From Commensalibacter communis (lineage in GTDB: Bacteria > Pseudomonadota > Alphaproteobacteria > Acetobacterales > Acetobacteraceae): 64,000 bases of DNA. The position numbers and the translations under genes are program-made. The notes below the pieces were generated by a model, which worked only from the letters and a program-made list of their open reading frames with translations, did not search any database and was not told where the DNA came from. Of the stretch, positions 8,578-17,031 are shown in pieces (the first letter of the stretch is position 1; the number at the start of each line of letters is the position of its first letter). The stretch lies in NCBI RefSeq assembly GCF_947179015.1, contig NZ_CAMXCM010000001.1, forward strand, positions 124,001 through 188,000. Reading direction: 5' to 3'.

Positions 8578-10158
8578 ATGATGACCCAAGTAAGTGACTT
8601 AGAACAATCTTTACACGAAGAAAAGATTCTTATTCTTGATTTCGGCAGTCAAGTAACCCAATTAATTGCCCGACGTGTTCGGGAAAGTGGTGTTTATTGT
8701 GAGATTTGGCCTTATACCAGCAAGAATGAAAAGATTCGTTCTTTTGCACCTAAAGGGATTATTTTATCAGGGGGACCTGCCAGTGTTGCGGATAAAGATT
8801 CTCCTCGGATTCCAGATGAAGTCTTTGCATTGAATATTCCTGTGTTGGGAATTTGTTATGGCGAACAAGCGATGTGCCATCAACTAGGTGGACAGGTCGA
8901 ATCTAGCGATCATCGTGAATTTGGTCGTGCGCATGTTGATGTTGTGGAAGATAGCTCTTTATGTCGTGGCGTGTGGTCAAGAGGAAGTCGTGAACAAGTA
9001 TGGATGAGCCATGGCGATCGTGTTGTTAAGCTCCCGCCTGGATTTAAAGTCATCGGAACCAGTGAAGGCGCACCTTATGCAATGATTGCGGATGAAGGTC
9101 GTCGTTTATATGGTGTTCAATTCCATCCAGAAGTTGTGCATACACCTCATGGTGCAGCATTGTTAAAGAATTTTACGCATAATATTGCGGGTTGTCATGG
9201 TAATTGGACTATGGCGAGTTTCCGTGATTTAGAAATCGCACGTATACGTGACCAAGTTGGCGATAAAAAAGTTATTTGTGGTTTATCAGGCGGTGTTGAT
9301 TCTGCGGTTGCAGCTGTATTAATCCACCAAGCGATTGGCGATCAATTAACCTGTATTTTTGTCGATCATGGTATGTTACGTCAAGGCGAAGTGGATGAGG
9401 TTGTTAAGACATTTACTGGACAGTTTAATATTCCTTTAATTAAACGTGATGCCTCTGATCTTTTCTTAAAAGAACTTGAAAATGTTACTGATCCAGAAGT
9501 CAAACGCAAAACGATTGGCCGTCTATTTGTAGAAGTCTTTGAAGAAGAAGCAAAGAAATTAGGTGGTGCTGACTTCCTTGCCCAAGGAACGTTATACCCA
9601 GATGTGATTGAGAGTGTTAGCGTTACTGGCTCATCTGTGACGATTAAATCTCATCATAACGTGGGTGGTCTACCAGAACGGATGAACATGCAGTTGGTTG
9701 AACCGCTTCGTGATCTGTTTAAAGATGAAGTCCGCGATCTTGGTCGTGAAATGGGTATTCCAGAAAATATTGTTGGTCGCCATCCTTTTCCTGGACCAGG
9801 ACTGGCTATTCGTATTCTCAGCGATATTACGCGGGATAAACTCGATTTATTGCGCAAAATTGATTCTATTTATTTGGAAGAAATCCGTAGTGCAGGGTTG
9901 TATGACGCGATTTGGCAAGCCTTTGCTGTGTTATTGCCAGTACGTACCGTTGGTGTGATGGGGGATGGTCGTACTTACGATCATGCATGTGCATTGCGTG
10001 CCGTTACCAGCGTAGATGGAATGACTGCTGATGTCTATCCATTCGATATGGCATTTTTAACCCGAGTGGCTGGGCGCATTGTCAACGAAGTGCGTGGCGT
10101 TAACCGTGTGACGTATGACATCACCTCAAAACCACCAGGGACGATTGAGTGGGAATAA
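8578..10158 (+). CDS. guaA: GMP synthase (glutamine-hydrolysing)
   Basis: A ~526-residue enzyme converting XMP, ATP and glutamine to GMP, the last step of guanine nucleotide synthesis. The class I amidotransferase domain has the nucleophile in GICYGEQ and the FHPEV triad histidine/glutamate. The ATP pyrophosphatase domain begins at the P-loop [10 protein letters not shown], and the C-terminal dimerisation domain ends with the family's [11 protein letters not shown]. Tandem ATGs at 8578 and 8581 follow AAAGAAG; 8581 has the better spacing (8 bases). The frame opens at 8536, but that extension lacks a ribosome site. Confidence 0.97.
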   Translation: MMTQVSDLEQSLHEEKILILDFGSQVTQLIARRVRESGVYCEIWPYTSKNEKIRSFAPKGIILSGGPASVADKDSPRIPDEVFALNIPVLGICYGEQAMCHQLGGQVESSDHREFGRAHVDVVEDSSLCRGVWSRGSREQVWMSHGDRVVKLPPGFKVIGTSEGAPYAMIADEGRRLYGVQFHPEVVHTPHGAALLKNFTHNIAGCHGNWTMASFRDLEIARIRDQVGDKKVICGLSGGVDSAVAAVLIHQAIGDQLTCIFVDHGMLRQGEVDEVVKTFTGQFNIPLIKRDASDLFLKELENVTDPEVKRKTIGRLFVEVFEEEAKKLGGADFLAQGTLYPDVIESVSVTGSSVTIKSHHNVGGLPERMNMQLVEPLRDLFKDEVRDLGREMGIPENIVGRHPFPGPGLAIRILSDITRDKLDLLRKIDSIYLEEIRSAGLYDAIWQAFAVLLPVRTVGVMGDGRTYDHACALRAVTSVDGMTADVYPFDMAFLTRVAGRIVNEVRGVNRVTYDITSKPPGTIEWE

Positions 10159-10184
10159 GGGTTTAATTATAAGTAAGAACTATA

Positions 10185-10225
10185 AAAAAGCTTAATTAGT
10201 TGAAACACTGATTGAGCTTTTTTAT
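10185..10225 (+). terminator. Rho-independent terminator after guaA
   Basis: A 12-base stem (10185-10196 with 10211-10222, one G-U pair) encloses a 14-base loop. The second arm ends in TTTTTTAT. It lies 27 bases after the guaA stop and before a lipoprotein gene. Confidence 0.8.
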
Positions 10226-10247
10226 TCTGCATAATAGAGAGTATTGA

Positions 10248-10610
10248 ATGTATAAACGATTTATATTTTTGTGGTTACCTTTTGCTTTTATGATGTTAAG
10301 CGCATGTCGTAATTATTATCACCCAAAATATTATACAATTTTATTATCTCAAGAAATTGTTCCTTGTCGTGGATGGATGGGAATGATGGAGAAATGTATG
10401 CAGGTTAAAGATTTAAGTAATAAAGATCAAAAAAAGTCAGAGTGGGAATTTTTATATAATCCTATTAAAGGATTTATACCAGAAAAAGGGTATATATATC
10501 AACTATATGTTAAGGATACGGATAGAGGAAGGCAAATTCCTACAGATTCTGTTGGGCAATATTGGACATTAGTCAAAATTATTCATCGACAAAAGATGGA
10601 TGTAAAATGA
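10248..10610 (+). CDS. DUF4377-like lipoprotein
   Basis: A 120-residue exported protein: signal segment FLWLPFAFMMLSAC with a lipobox Cys at residue 20, then a domain containing EIVPCRGWMG, KCMQVKD, WEFLYNPIKGF and EKGYIYQLYVK. That sequence of motifs matches the DUF4377 family, short periplasmic domains sometimes found with META domains. No enzymatic function is known for the family. It follows the guaA terminator and precedes an unknown gene in the same direction. Confidence 0.75.
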   Translation: MYKRFIFLWLPFAFMMLSACRNYYHPKYYTILLSQEIVPCRGWMGMMEKCMQVKDLSNKDQKKSEWEFLYNPIKGFIPEKGYIYQLYVKDTDRGRQIPTDSVGQYWTLVKIIHRQKMDVK

Positions 10611-10663
10611 TAAAATACCATTTAGATGGCATATTATCAAAGATCAATAGTTAAAGGTAGTAT

Positions 10664-11116
10664 ATGTCTACCCACAAAACAGGTCTTGTTTTATCCCCCA
10701 AACATTATAAAAATTGGTGCGCTGAATGTGTTAGCGATTCAGCCGATACAGGGGGAATCTATGTTGTTCTTCATCATACTGATCATTGGAAACCAGTGAC
10801 GTTTTGGGAACTAACTCTGAATGAAATGGAACAGGCTTTAAGAGATCAGAATATTACTATTCTTTGGGAGGACGAACATACGATCTCTTCGTTTTTGAGT
10901 AGCGACAATTTAACAAAGAAATTTGCTAAAAAAATTATAGAGAATTTTTACACTCGAACTGAAGCAACGATGACTTTCAATCTGACCCAACTGGCGTTTG
11001 ACTTTAAATCTTCGTTAGTCATAGTTTCATATTATGTTGAACAAGAAACCTATCCCGATATTGTTTTTTCTTTCGAACAATTAGAAGCTTTATTACTTGA
11101 ATATCTAATCCAATAA
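10664..11116 (+). CDS. Hypothetical protein
   Basis: A 150-residue protein with no signal peptide or membrane segment, mildly acidic. An AAAGGTAG ribosome site precedes the ATG. Visible segments include GGIYVVLHHTDHWKPVTFWELTL and an acidic C-terminus (FSFEQLEALLLEYLIQ). The layout suggests a small alpha/beta cytoplasmic protein. I do not recognise the family. It follows a DUF4377-like lipoprotein by 53 bases, so the pair may be cotranscribed. Confidence 0.65.
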   Translation: MSTHKTGLVLSPKHYKNWCAECVSDSADTGGIYVVLHHTDHWKPVTFWELTLNEMEQALRDQNITILWEDEHTISSFLSSDNLTKKFAKKIIENFYTRTEATMTFNLTQLAFDFKSSLVIVSYYVEQETYPDIVFSFEQLEALLLEYLIQ

Positions 11117-11302
11117 TATACTGTAAGAGTATGCTTATATTTGAGATGCTAATGTCTGAGTAGAGTATCAAAAGACTTTGATTGATCCTTTAATCTACAA
11201 TAAAATCTATAAAAAACTGATATTTAATAGAATCTGTAATATTTTATTTAAATCATACCAAGCGTTTGACATTATACAACTATTAAGGAGTTAATAGTAA
11301 AA

Positions 11303-11734
11303 ATGTGGTTGAGAACAATTATTGTATCTATATTCCTTTTCCTAATAATGCCCTTCCAAACATACGCAGGGGAACCAATGAAAATTCTTATCAGCACGGA
11401 TGATGGTCAACACTCTATCAATGTGACTTTGGACAATAATCCAACGGCTCGAGATTTTTATCATCAATTACCAATGGACTTAATATTAGTAGACTATGGG
11501 GATAAAGAAAAAGTCTCAGAACTACCTAAAAAACTGACTCAGGAAAATGCGCCTAAGGGCCATAAACCCCTCAAAGGGCAGTTGGCATATTTTGCACCTT
11601 GGAATAATTTTGTGATTTATCGTGAAGATGCGTCTTTCTATCCAGGAATTATTTATCTTGGTAAAATCGAAACGGGTCTTTTATTCGTTGATGAAGCAGG
11701 AAAAATCAAAGTACATATTCAATCTGCTCCATGA
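11303..11734 (+). CDS. Secreted cyclophilin-like fold protein
   Basis: A 143-residue protein with a signal peptide (hydrophobic 5-17, cleavage probably after TYA at ~22). The mature domain has TARDFYHQLPMDLILVDYG, then KGHKPLKGQLAYFAPWNNF and YPGIIYLGKIETG. This is the signature of the small cyclophilin-like proteins (Cyclophil_like2 type), which share the barrel of peptidyl-prolyl isomerases but are not proven isomerases. TTAAGGAG precedes the start. The stop overlaps the 3' end of the convergent broken gene by 16 bases. Confidence 0.82.
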   Translation: MWLRTIIVSIFLFLIMPFQTYAGEPMKILISTDDGQHSINVTLDNNPTARDFYHQLPMDLILVDYGDKEKVSELPKKLTQENAPKGHKPLKGQLAYFAPWNNFVIYREDASFYPGIIYLGKIETGLLFVDEAGKIKVHIQSAP

Positions 11735-12256
11735 CTTATTTTATCTAAACGTGTTTGTATTTCTTTTTGTAGTTTTTTAGTTTTAACAGAGGCAAGTAGC
11801 ATAGTTAGGATTTCAGAATTACTATGCTTATTTTCTGCAATATATTGATGTAGATATTTATTACCTGATTTGATTAATTTTTGAACGATTTTAAGATCAT
11901 TATAATGGTTTTCAAAAGTTATCATTTGCTCTTCTAAACGATAATGGTCTTCTGCTGTTTGTTCATTCGTGCCTTGTGTGAATATATATAATTCTAAGTG
12001 ATCTTCTGTGTTTATTGCAAATAAATAGATGGTTTCTCCACAAGTAAAATATTCTTTTTCTAATCTTTCTTTTTTTAATATAAGATTGCCCAAAGAAAAA
12101 TGCTGTTTGATTCTCAATCATTGGAATCTCTGAATCGTAATGTTTCCATTTCGGAGGGCGGCGTAGGCAACGAATTTTTTTGGTATTGAACATATCACCA
12201 TAGATGCTGTTACTTAATATTATCTCCATCAATAGTGCAATAAAAAGTACTTTCAC
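11719..12256 (-). pseudogene. Secreted hypothetical protein, disrupted by a one-base frameshift
   Basis: Two overlapping minus-strand frames look like one gene. The upstream frame (from 12256) gives a signal-peptide-like start (VLFIALLMEIILSNSIYG), then CLRRPPKWKHYDSEIP and MIENQTAFF. The downstream frame (to 11719) gives FSLGNLILKKERLEKEYFTCGETIYLFAI and a helical, acidic C-terminus. Where they overlap, both frames read the same DNA shifted by one base. Removing one base from the A5 run at 12096-12100 (T5 in the gene) joins them as ENQTAFSLGNL, giving a product of ~178 residues. It is either a real inactivating mutation or a sequencing error. Family not recognised. Its 5' end overlaps the gene at 12210-12509 by 47 bases, unless it starts at an inner ATG. 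Confidence 0.65.
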
Positions 12257-12509
12257 TGTGAGTAAGTTGGGCTAAGATTAAGCTATATTGTTGGTCTTTA
12301 TCAATTTCTATGATTAGGAAATTAGCATGCCATGTTTCTATTCCATCATAAATTTTACCAGTTGAGATTTTATCAGCAAATATTTGTATAGTAAGCTTTA
12401 AACTGATTCCTAAGGTTGTCGCTTCTTCATTTTTGATCTCCATTGTTCCTAATAGAATGGATGGGTTTCCTTTGATTTTTGGATTATTTTCGATTTTTCG
12501 TTGACCCAT
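12210..12509 (-). CDS. Hypothetical protein
   Basis: A 99-residue protein with no export signal, beginning MGQRKIENNPKIKGNP. It has alternating strands (SLKLTIQIFADKI, then WHANFLIIEIDKDQQYSLILAQL) and looks like a small beta-rich domain. No clear ribosome site is seen. It lies directly upstream of the frameshifted secreted gene on the same strand and overlaps it, so the two may form a small unit. No family recognised; it could also be a remnant. Confidence 0.45.
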   Translation of the reverse strand: MGQRKIENNPKIKGNPSILLGTMEIKNEEATTLGISLKLTIQIFADKISTGKIYDGIETWHANFLIIEIDKDQQYSLILAQLTHSESTFYCTIDGDNIK

Positions 12510-12670
12510 TTATTTTGCTTATATGGTTTACTGTGTTCTTGTAGCAATCTGATTGTTTTTTAATTGCTGACCATGATTATAAAATATATTTTTGTTTTTA
12601 TTTTTGTGTACTTATCACACACAGATAAAATTAATTGATGTCAAGACCATTGTTTAGTTGATTTTACATC

Positions 12671-12712
12671 ATCATATAGATATTTATAATCTTTAAATAT
12701 ACTATATATAGA
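12671..12712 (+). promoter_or_regulatory. Candidate NrdR box pair upstream of nrdA
   Basis: ACTATATATAGA at 12701-12712 fits the core of the NrdR box (aCaCwAtATaTwGtGt) at all but the last base. A weaker site, ATCATATAGAT (12671-12681), lies with its centre ~30 bases upstream, close to the three-helical-turn spacing usual for NrdR box pairs. NrdR represses ribonucleotide reductase genes when dATP is high. The nrdR gene is not in this window. The region 12510-12804 holds no gene; it is otherwise AT-rich. Confidence 0.6.
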
Positions 12713-12804
12713 CAATTAACCATTTCATTGAACAATTTATGGTGTATGGTTAGGGATATAAAGAGTCCCTAAACCGTTAATCTTGTTTTACGAGGATATG
12801 AGAC

Positions 12805-14727
12805 GTGAGCCCTGTTGATGTACTTGAAAGAAAGCCCTCTGCAACTACAAAAGATAAAGTTGAACAACCAAAGTTTGATTTTACTGATGCGTTGGCAGGA
12901 AATGTTCAACTTTATGGACGGTATCAGGTAAAACTCGATCATTCTCGTGATAATTTATTGACGCCTTTTGGTAAGGCAACATTGGATGATCGCTATTTAA
13001 TGGAAGGCGAATCATATCAAGATTTATTTGCACGTGTTGCCTCTTACTACGGCAGTGATGCAGGTCACGCGCAACGTATCTATGATTATATGTCTCAACA
13101 TTGGTTCATGCCAGCGACGCCTGTCTTATCGAATGGCGGAACGTCCCGTGGATTACCAATTTCTTGTTTTTTGAACGAAGCTGAAGATAGCCTTAAGGGC
13201 ATCGTCGAGCTTTGGAATGAAAATGTATGGCTAGCTTCAAGAGGCGGTGGGATTGGTTCTTATTGGGGCAATTTGCGTTCGATTGGTGAGAATGTAAAGC
13301 GCAATGGCAAAACATCTGGGGTCATTCCTTTTATTCGCGTGATGGATAGTTTGACATTGGCGATTAGCCAAGGTTCATTGCGCCGTGGTTCCGCAGCTGT
13401 TTATTTACCTATTTGGCATCCTGAAATTGAAGAATTCATTGAACTACGCAGACCAACGGGTGGCGATCCAAATCGTAAAGCATTGAATTTACATCATGGC
13501 GTGTTGGTTTCTGACGCCTTTATGCGTGCTGTAGAAAAAAATGAAGAATGGGCTTTATTATCCCCTAAAGATCAATCTGTGATTCGTAAAGTTTCAGCCC
13601 GTTCTTTATGGATCAGATTATTAACTACTCGTATTGAACAGGGCGAGCCATATATTGTTTATTCCGATACAGTGAATAATGCACGCCCTGAACATCACAA
13701 GCTGGCAGGGTTAGAAGTAAAAACATCAAATCTTTGTGCGGAAATTACCTTGCCAACAGGGATTGACCATAAAGGTGAAGAACGAACAGCCGTTTGTTGT
13801 TTGTCTTCTTTGAACTTAGAATATTGGGATCAATGGCATCAAAATCCTCAATTTATCCCTGATGTGATGTTGTTCTTGGATAATGTATTACAAGATTTTA
13901 TCAATAATGCACCTGATGAAATGGCTCGTGCGCGCTATGCTGCCTCTCGTGAGCGTTCGGTTGGGATGGGCGTGATGGGTTTCCATTCGTTTTTGCAAGC
14001 GAAAAAGATCCCATTTGAAAGTGTAATGGCTAAGGTATGGAATAAGAAAATGTTCCAACATATTCGCCAACAAGCTGACAAAGCTTCTGTGATGTTAGCT
14101 GAAGAACGCGGAGCTTGTCCAGATGCAGAAGATTACGGCATTAACGAGCGTTTTTCAAATAAAATGGCCATTGCACCAACTGCTTCTATTTCGATTATCG
14201 CTGGAAATGCCAGCCCAGGAATAGAACCGATCAATGCTAATGTATTTTTACAAAAGACATTATCAGGGTCTTTTACGGTGCGTAACCGTCACCTACGTGC
14301 ATTGTTGCAAAGTAAAGGACAAGATACAGATGAGATTTGGTCCTCTATCACTTTGAATAAAGGCAGTGTGCAGCATTTAGAGTTTTTAACTCAAGATGAA
14401 AAAGATGTCTTTAAAACAGCGTTTGAGTTGGATCAACGTTGGATTATTGAACATGCTGCGGATCGTTCTCCGTTCATTTGTCAATCTCAGTCAATTAATT
14501 TGTTTGTGCCAGCGAATATTCATAAAAAAGATTTACATCAAATCCATTATCAAGCATGGAAAAAAGGTGTGAAATCTTTGTATTATTGTCGTTCTTTATC
14601 CCTGCAACGTGCTGATGACGTCAGTAATGTTGCGGTAAAGATGGATGTATTATCTCCGATTTCGCCAGCAACACCGATAGATGGCAATACAACGACTGAT
14701 TATGAAGAGTGTTTATCCTGTCAATAA
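12805..14727 (+). CDS. nrdA: Ribonucleoside-diphosphate reductase subunit alpha (class Ia)
   Basis: A 640-residue catalytic subunit that reduces ribonucleotides to deoxyribonucleotides. The redox pair is C121 (PISCFLNE) and C331 or C332 (AVCCLSSL). The thiyl cysteine is C311 in SNLCAEI, with N309 and E313. The C-terminal tail ends CLSC (636-639), the shuttle that accepts electrons from thioredoxin or glutaredoxin. YYCRSLSLQ carries the radical-transfer tyrosines. There is no N-terminal ATP-cone, so the protein is ~100 residues shorter than the E. coli form. The start is GTG at 12805, with GAGGA 8 bases upstream; the ATG at 12798 runs quickly to a stop. The partner nrdB is 1 kb downstream on the other strand. 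Confidence 0.95.
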   Translation: MSPVDVLERKPSATTKDKVEQPKFDFTDALAGNVQLYGRYQVKLDHSRDNLLTPFGKATLDDRYLMEGESYQDLFARVASYYGSDAGHAQRIYDYMSQHWFMPATPVLSNGGTSRGLPISCFLNEAEDSLKGIVELWNENVWLASRGGGIGSYWGNLRSIGENVKRNGKTSGVIPFIRVMDSLTLAISQGSLRRGSAAVYLPIWHPEIEEFIELRRPTGGDPNRKALNLHHGVLVSDAFMRAVEKNEEWALLSPKDQSVIRKVSARSLWIRLLTTRIEQGEPYIVYSDTVNNARPEHHKLAGLEVKTSNLCAEITLPTGIDHKGEERTAVCCLSSLNLEYWDQWHQNPQFIPDVMLFLDNVLQDFINNAPDEMARARYAASRERSVGMGVMGFHSFLQAKKIPFESVMAKVWNKKMFQHIRQQADKASVMLAEERGACPDAEDYGINERFSNKMAIAPTASISIIAGNASPGIEPINANVFLQKTLSGSFTVRNRHLRALLQSKGQDTDEIWSSITLNKGSVQHLEFLTQDEKDVFKTAFELDQRWIIEHAADRSPFICQSQSINLFVPANIHKKDLHQIHYQAWKKGVKSLYYCRSLSLQRADDVSNVAVKMDVLSPISPATPIDGNTTTDYEECLSCQ

Positions 14728-14751
14728 ATTTTATTTATTTGTAATTTTATG

Positions 14752-14790
14752 AAAACCCCTTATCCTTAATAGAAGATAAGGGGTTTTATT
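14752..14790 (+). terminator. Rho-independent terminator after nrdA
   Basis: A perfect 13-base stem (14752-14764 with 14775-14787) contains a CCCC/GGGG core and a 10-base loop, and ends in TTTTATTTTA. It separates nrdA from the aldo/keto reductase gene. Confidence 0.88.
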
Positions 14791-14843
14791 TTACACTTGC
14801 TATACAAAAAATAGAAATTCACCATAACAGAAAAGGATATTAA

Positions 14844-15683
14844 ATGACCGATATTCCACAATTGACGTTGAATGATGGCACGAAAATTCCAGCTGTCGGA
14901 TTTGGCACTTATAAACTCAATGGCAAGCAAGGTGCCAAAGATATCGTCAGAGCCATTCATAATGGTTATTATTTTTTAGATTCTGCTTTTAATTATGAAA
15001 ATGAAGGCACAGTGGGGGAGGCCGTTCGTCAGAGTGGTTTGTCTCGTGATAAAATTCAAATTACTTCGAAATTACCAGGTCGTCGTCAACAATATGATCA
15101 AGCATTGGTCACTATCGAAGAATCTTTATATAGAGCTCGGTTGGATTATTATGATTTTTACTTAATTCATTGGCCCAATCCGCAGACGGGGCATTATGTA
15201 GAAGCGTGGCAAGCTTTGATTGAGGCGCGTAAAAGGGGGATGATTAAATCAATCGGTGTTTGTAATTTCTTACCTGAACATTTGGATAACATTATCAAAG
15301 AAACTGGGGTAACACCTTGTCTCAATCAAATAGAGTTACACCCTTATTTTTCCCAAGAAACGCAACGGGCTTATAATAAAAAACTTGGAATTGTTACTCA
15401 GTCATGGAGCCCGATTGGCAGAGCGAATAATATGCTACAAAATCCAGTCATTCAGGAAATCGCAGATCAATATCAGCGATCTATTGCTCAGGTTATTTTG
15501 CGTTGGCATATTCAATTGGGGGCAATGCCCATTCCAAAAGCAACATCCGATGAAAGACAAAAAGAGAATTTGTCTTTGTTTGACTTTGAACTATCTCAAA
15601 CCGATATTGATAAAATTAAAGGATTAGATAAACCAGATGGCCGTTTAAAGGATCAAGATCCTGCACGTTATGAAGAATTCTAA
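14844..15683 (+). CDS. Aldo/keto reductase
   Basis: A 279-residue cytosolic NADPH-dependent oxidoreductase with the (beta/alpha)8 fold. The tetrad is visible as Asp in FLDSAFNYENE, Tyr in the same motif (the usual DTAxxYxNE with SAFN instead of TAxx), Lys in ITSKLPG and His in LIHWPNP. The cofactor end has PIPKATSDERQKEN. The closest named relatives are 2,5-diketo-D-gluconate reductase-like AKR5 proteins, but the substrate cannot be read from sequence. An AAAAGGA ribosome site precedes the ATG. It has terminators on both sides, so it is probably monocistronic. Confidence 0.93.
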   Translation: MTDIPQLTLNDGTKIPAVGFGTYKLNGKQGAKDIVRAIHNGYYFLDSAFNYENEGTVGEAVRQSGLSRDKIQITSKLPGRRQQYDQALVTIEESLYRARLDYYDFYLIHWPNPQTGHYVEAWQALIEARKRGMIKSIGVCNFLPEHLDNIIKETGVTPCLNQIELHPYFSQETQRAYNKKLGIVTQSWSPIGRANNMLQNPVIQEIADQYQRSIAQVILRWHIQLGAMPIPKATSDERQKENLSLFDFELSQTDIDKIKGLDKPDGRLKDQDPARYEEF

Positions 15684-15700
15684 CAATAATTAAACTTATG

Positions 15701-15731
15701 AAAGAGGTTAATTCACTTAACCTCTTTTTTT
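15701..15731. terminator. Bidirectional terminator between the aldo/keto reductase gene and nrdB
   Basis: A perfect 11-base stem (15701-15711 with 15717-15727) has the 5-base loop TTCAC. T7 follows on the plus strand, and the stem begins with AAA, so a shorter T-tract exists on the minus strand. It is placed to serve both convergent genes. Confidence 0.85.
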
Positions 15732-15741
15732 ATGAGAAGTA

Positions 15742-16752
15742 TTAAGAATCTAGGATCATATCTTCAAAAGCATCTTCCCATGTGCCTTGAGTCGCAGCAC
15801 GGCTATATTCCGTAGAACGATTTTCAAAGAAGTTTGTATGTTCAACCGCATTCAACATTTCATCCATCCAAGGTAATGGATTTTTATCAATATCATAAAG
15901 TGTATCCACGCCCAGTTGGGTTAAACGGCGATTAGCAATAAAACGGATATATTGTTTGACGGTAGCGGCATCCAAGCCTTCAATGTCACCCATTTCAAAG
16001 GCAAGATCAATAAAAGCATCTTCATGTTCAACGATCGTTGCGCAAATATCGCGTAATTCTTGTTGGAATTCAGGAGTCCACAAAGAAGGGTTTTCTTGAA
16101 TAAAAGTACGGAACAGTTTGATAATCGATAAACAATGTAAGGTCTCGTCACGAACAGACCAAGAAACGATTTGCCCCATACCTTTAAGTTTATTAAAACG
16201 TGGGAAATTCATCAAAATCGCAAATGTTGCGAATAATTGTAACCCTTCGGTAAATGCACCGAAAACAGCCATGGTTTTGGCAATTTCATAAGGGTTATCA
16301 ACGTTGAAATTCTGCATATAATCATATTTATCCCGCATTTCTTTGTAATTTAAAAATGCAGAATATTCAATTTCAGGCATGCCAATTGTATCTAGCAGAT
16401 AGCTATAAGCAGCAATATGAATCGTTTCAATATTAGAAAATGCTGAAAGCATCATCAGAACTTCAATCGGTTTGAAGACCTGACTATAATATTTCATATA
16501 GACGTTATTAACTTCTACATCGGATTGAGTAAAAAAACGAAAGATTTGAGTAATCAAATGTCTTTCTGATTCGGTGAGTTTTTTATGCCAATCCTTGACA
16601 TCTTCTGCTAATGGAACTTCTTCTGGAATCCAGTGAAGACGTTGTTGTGTTGACCATGCATCATACGCCCACGGATAATGAAACGGCTTATAAACAGGGT
16701 TATAAGTCATTAAATTATGAATCTTTTCATTATCTTTAGTATCGTTGCTCAA
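15742..16752 (-). CDS. nrdB: Ribonucleoside-diphosphate reductase subunit beta (class Ia)
   Basis: A 336-residue radical-generating subunit. The di-iron ligands and radical tyrosine are in canonical order: D78 (FTQSDVE), E109 and H112 with Y116 in IETIHIAAY (equivalents of E115, H118 and Y122 in E. coli), a Glu in FTEGLQLFATF, and Glu/His in VRDETLHCLS. The tyrosine-radical class Ia chemistry is therefore intact. There is no ATP-cone in this subunit either. It is transcribed toward nrdA from its own promoter region, which carries an NrdR-like box. Separate nrdA and nrdB units are unusual but known. Confidence 0.95.
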   Translation of the reverse strand: MSNDTKDNEKIHNLMTYNPVYKPFHYPWAYDAWSTQQRLHWIPEEVPLAEDVKDWHKKLTESERHLITQIFRFFTQSDVEVNNVYMKYYSQVFKPIEVLMMLSAFSNIETIHIAAYSYLLDTIGMPEIEYSAFLNYKEMRDKYDYMQNFNVDNPYEIAKTMAVFGAFTEGLQLFATFAILMNFPRFNKLKGMGQIVSWSVRDETLHCLSIIKLFRTFIQENPSLWTPEFQQELRDICATIVEHEDAFIDLAFEMGDIEGLDAATVKQYIRFIANRRLTQLGVDTLYDIDKNPLPWMDEMLNAVEHTNFFENRSTEYSRAATQGTWEDAFEDMILDS

Positions 16753-16882
16753 CGAACGTCTCCTTTATAAATTTCTTTTGGGTTATTCATCTCGTAAAGA
16801 TGGCGAATAATCTCAAAATAGCAATCTATATCTGCATAATAATATCCAATCGCTAGTGCAGATATTGATGAAATGATGATAA

Positions 16883-16930
16883 ATATTATATATATGGTAT
16901 CTAAAAAAATGTAAATATACTATATATAGT
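16883..16930 (-). promoter_or_regulatory. Candidate NrdR box pair upstream of nrdB
   Basis: ACTATATATAGT at 16919-16930 is a perfect 12-base palindrome and matches the core of the NrdR box consensus at every position. A looser site around 16883-16898 (TATTATATATATGG) has its centre ~32 bases nearer the gene. With the similar site before nrdA, this suggests coordinated repression of the split nrd genes. The 16753-17031 interval holds no other recognisable feature. Confidence 0.65.
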
Positions 16931-17031
16931 TTTTAAGCGATTACAAAGAAATGCTATTTTTATTCAAATAATCATAAAAAAAAATATATGACTTGATTTT
17001 TATATGGGTTGTTTATCTAATTTAATTTGTT

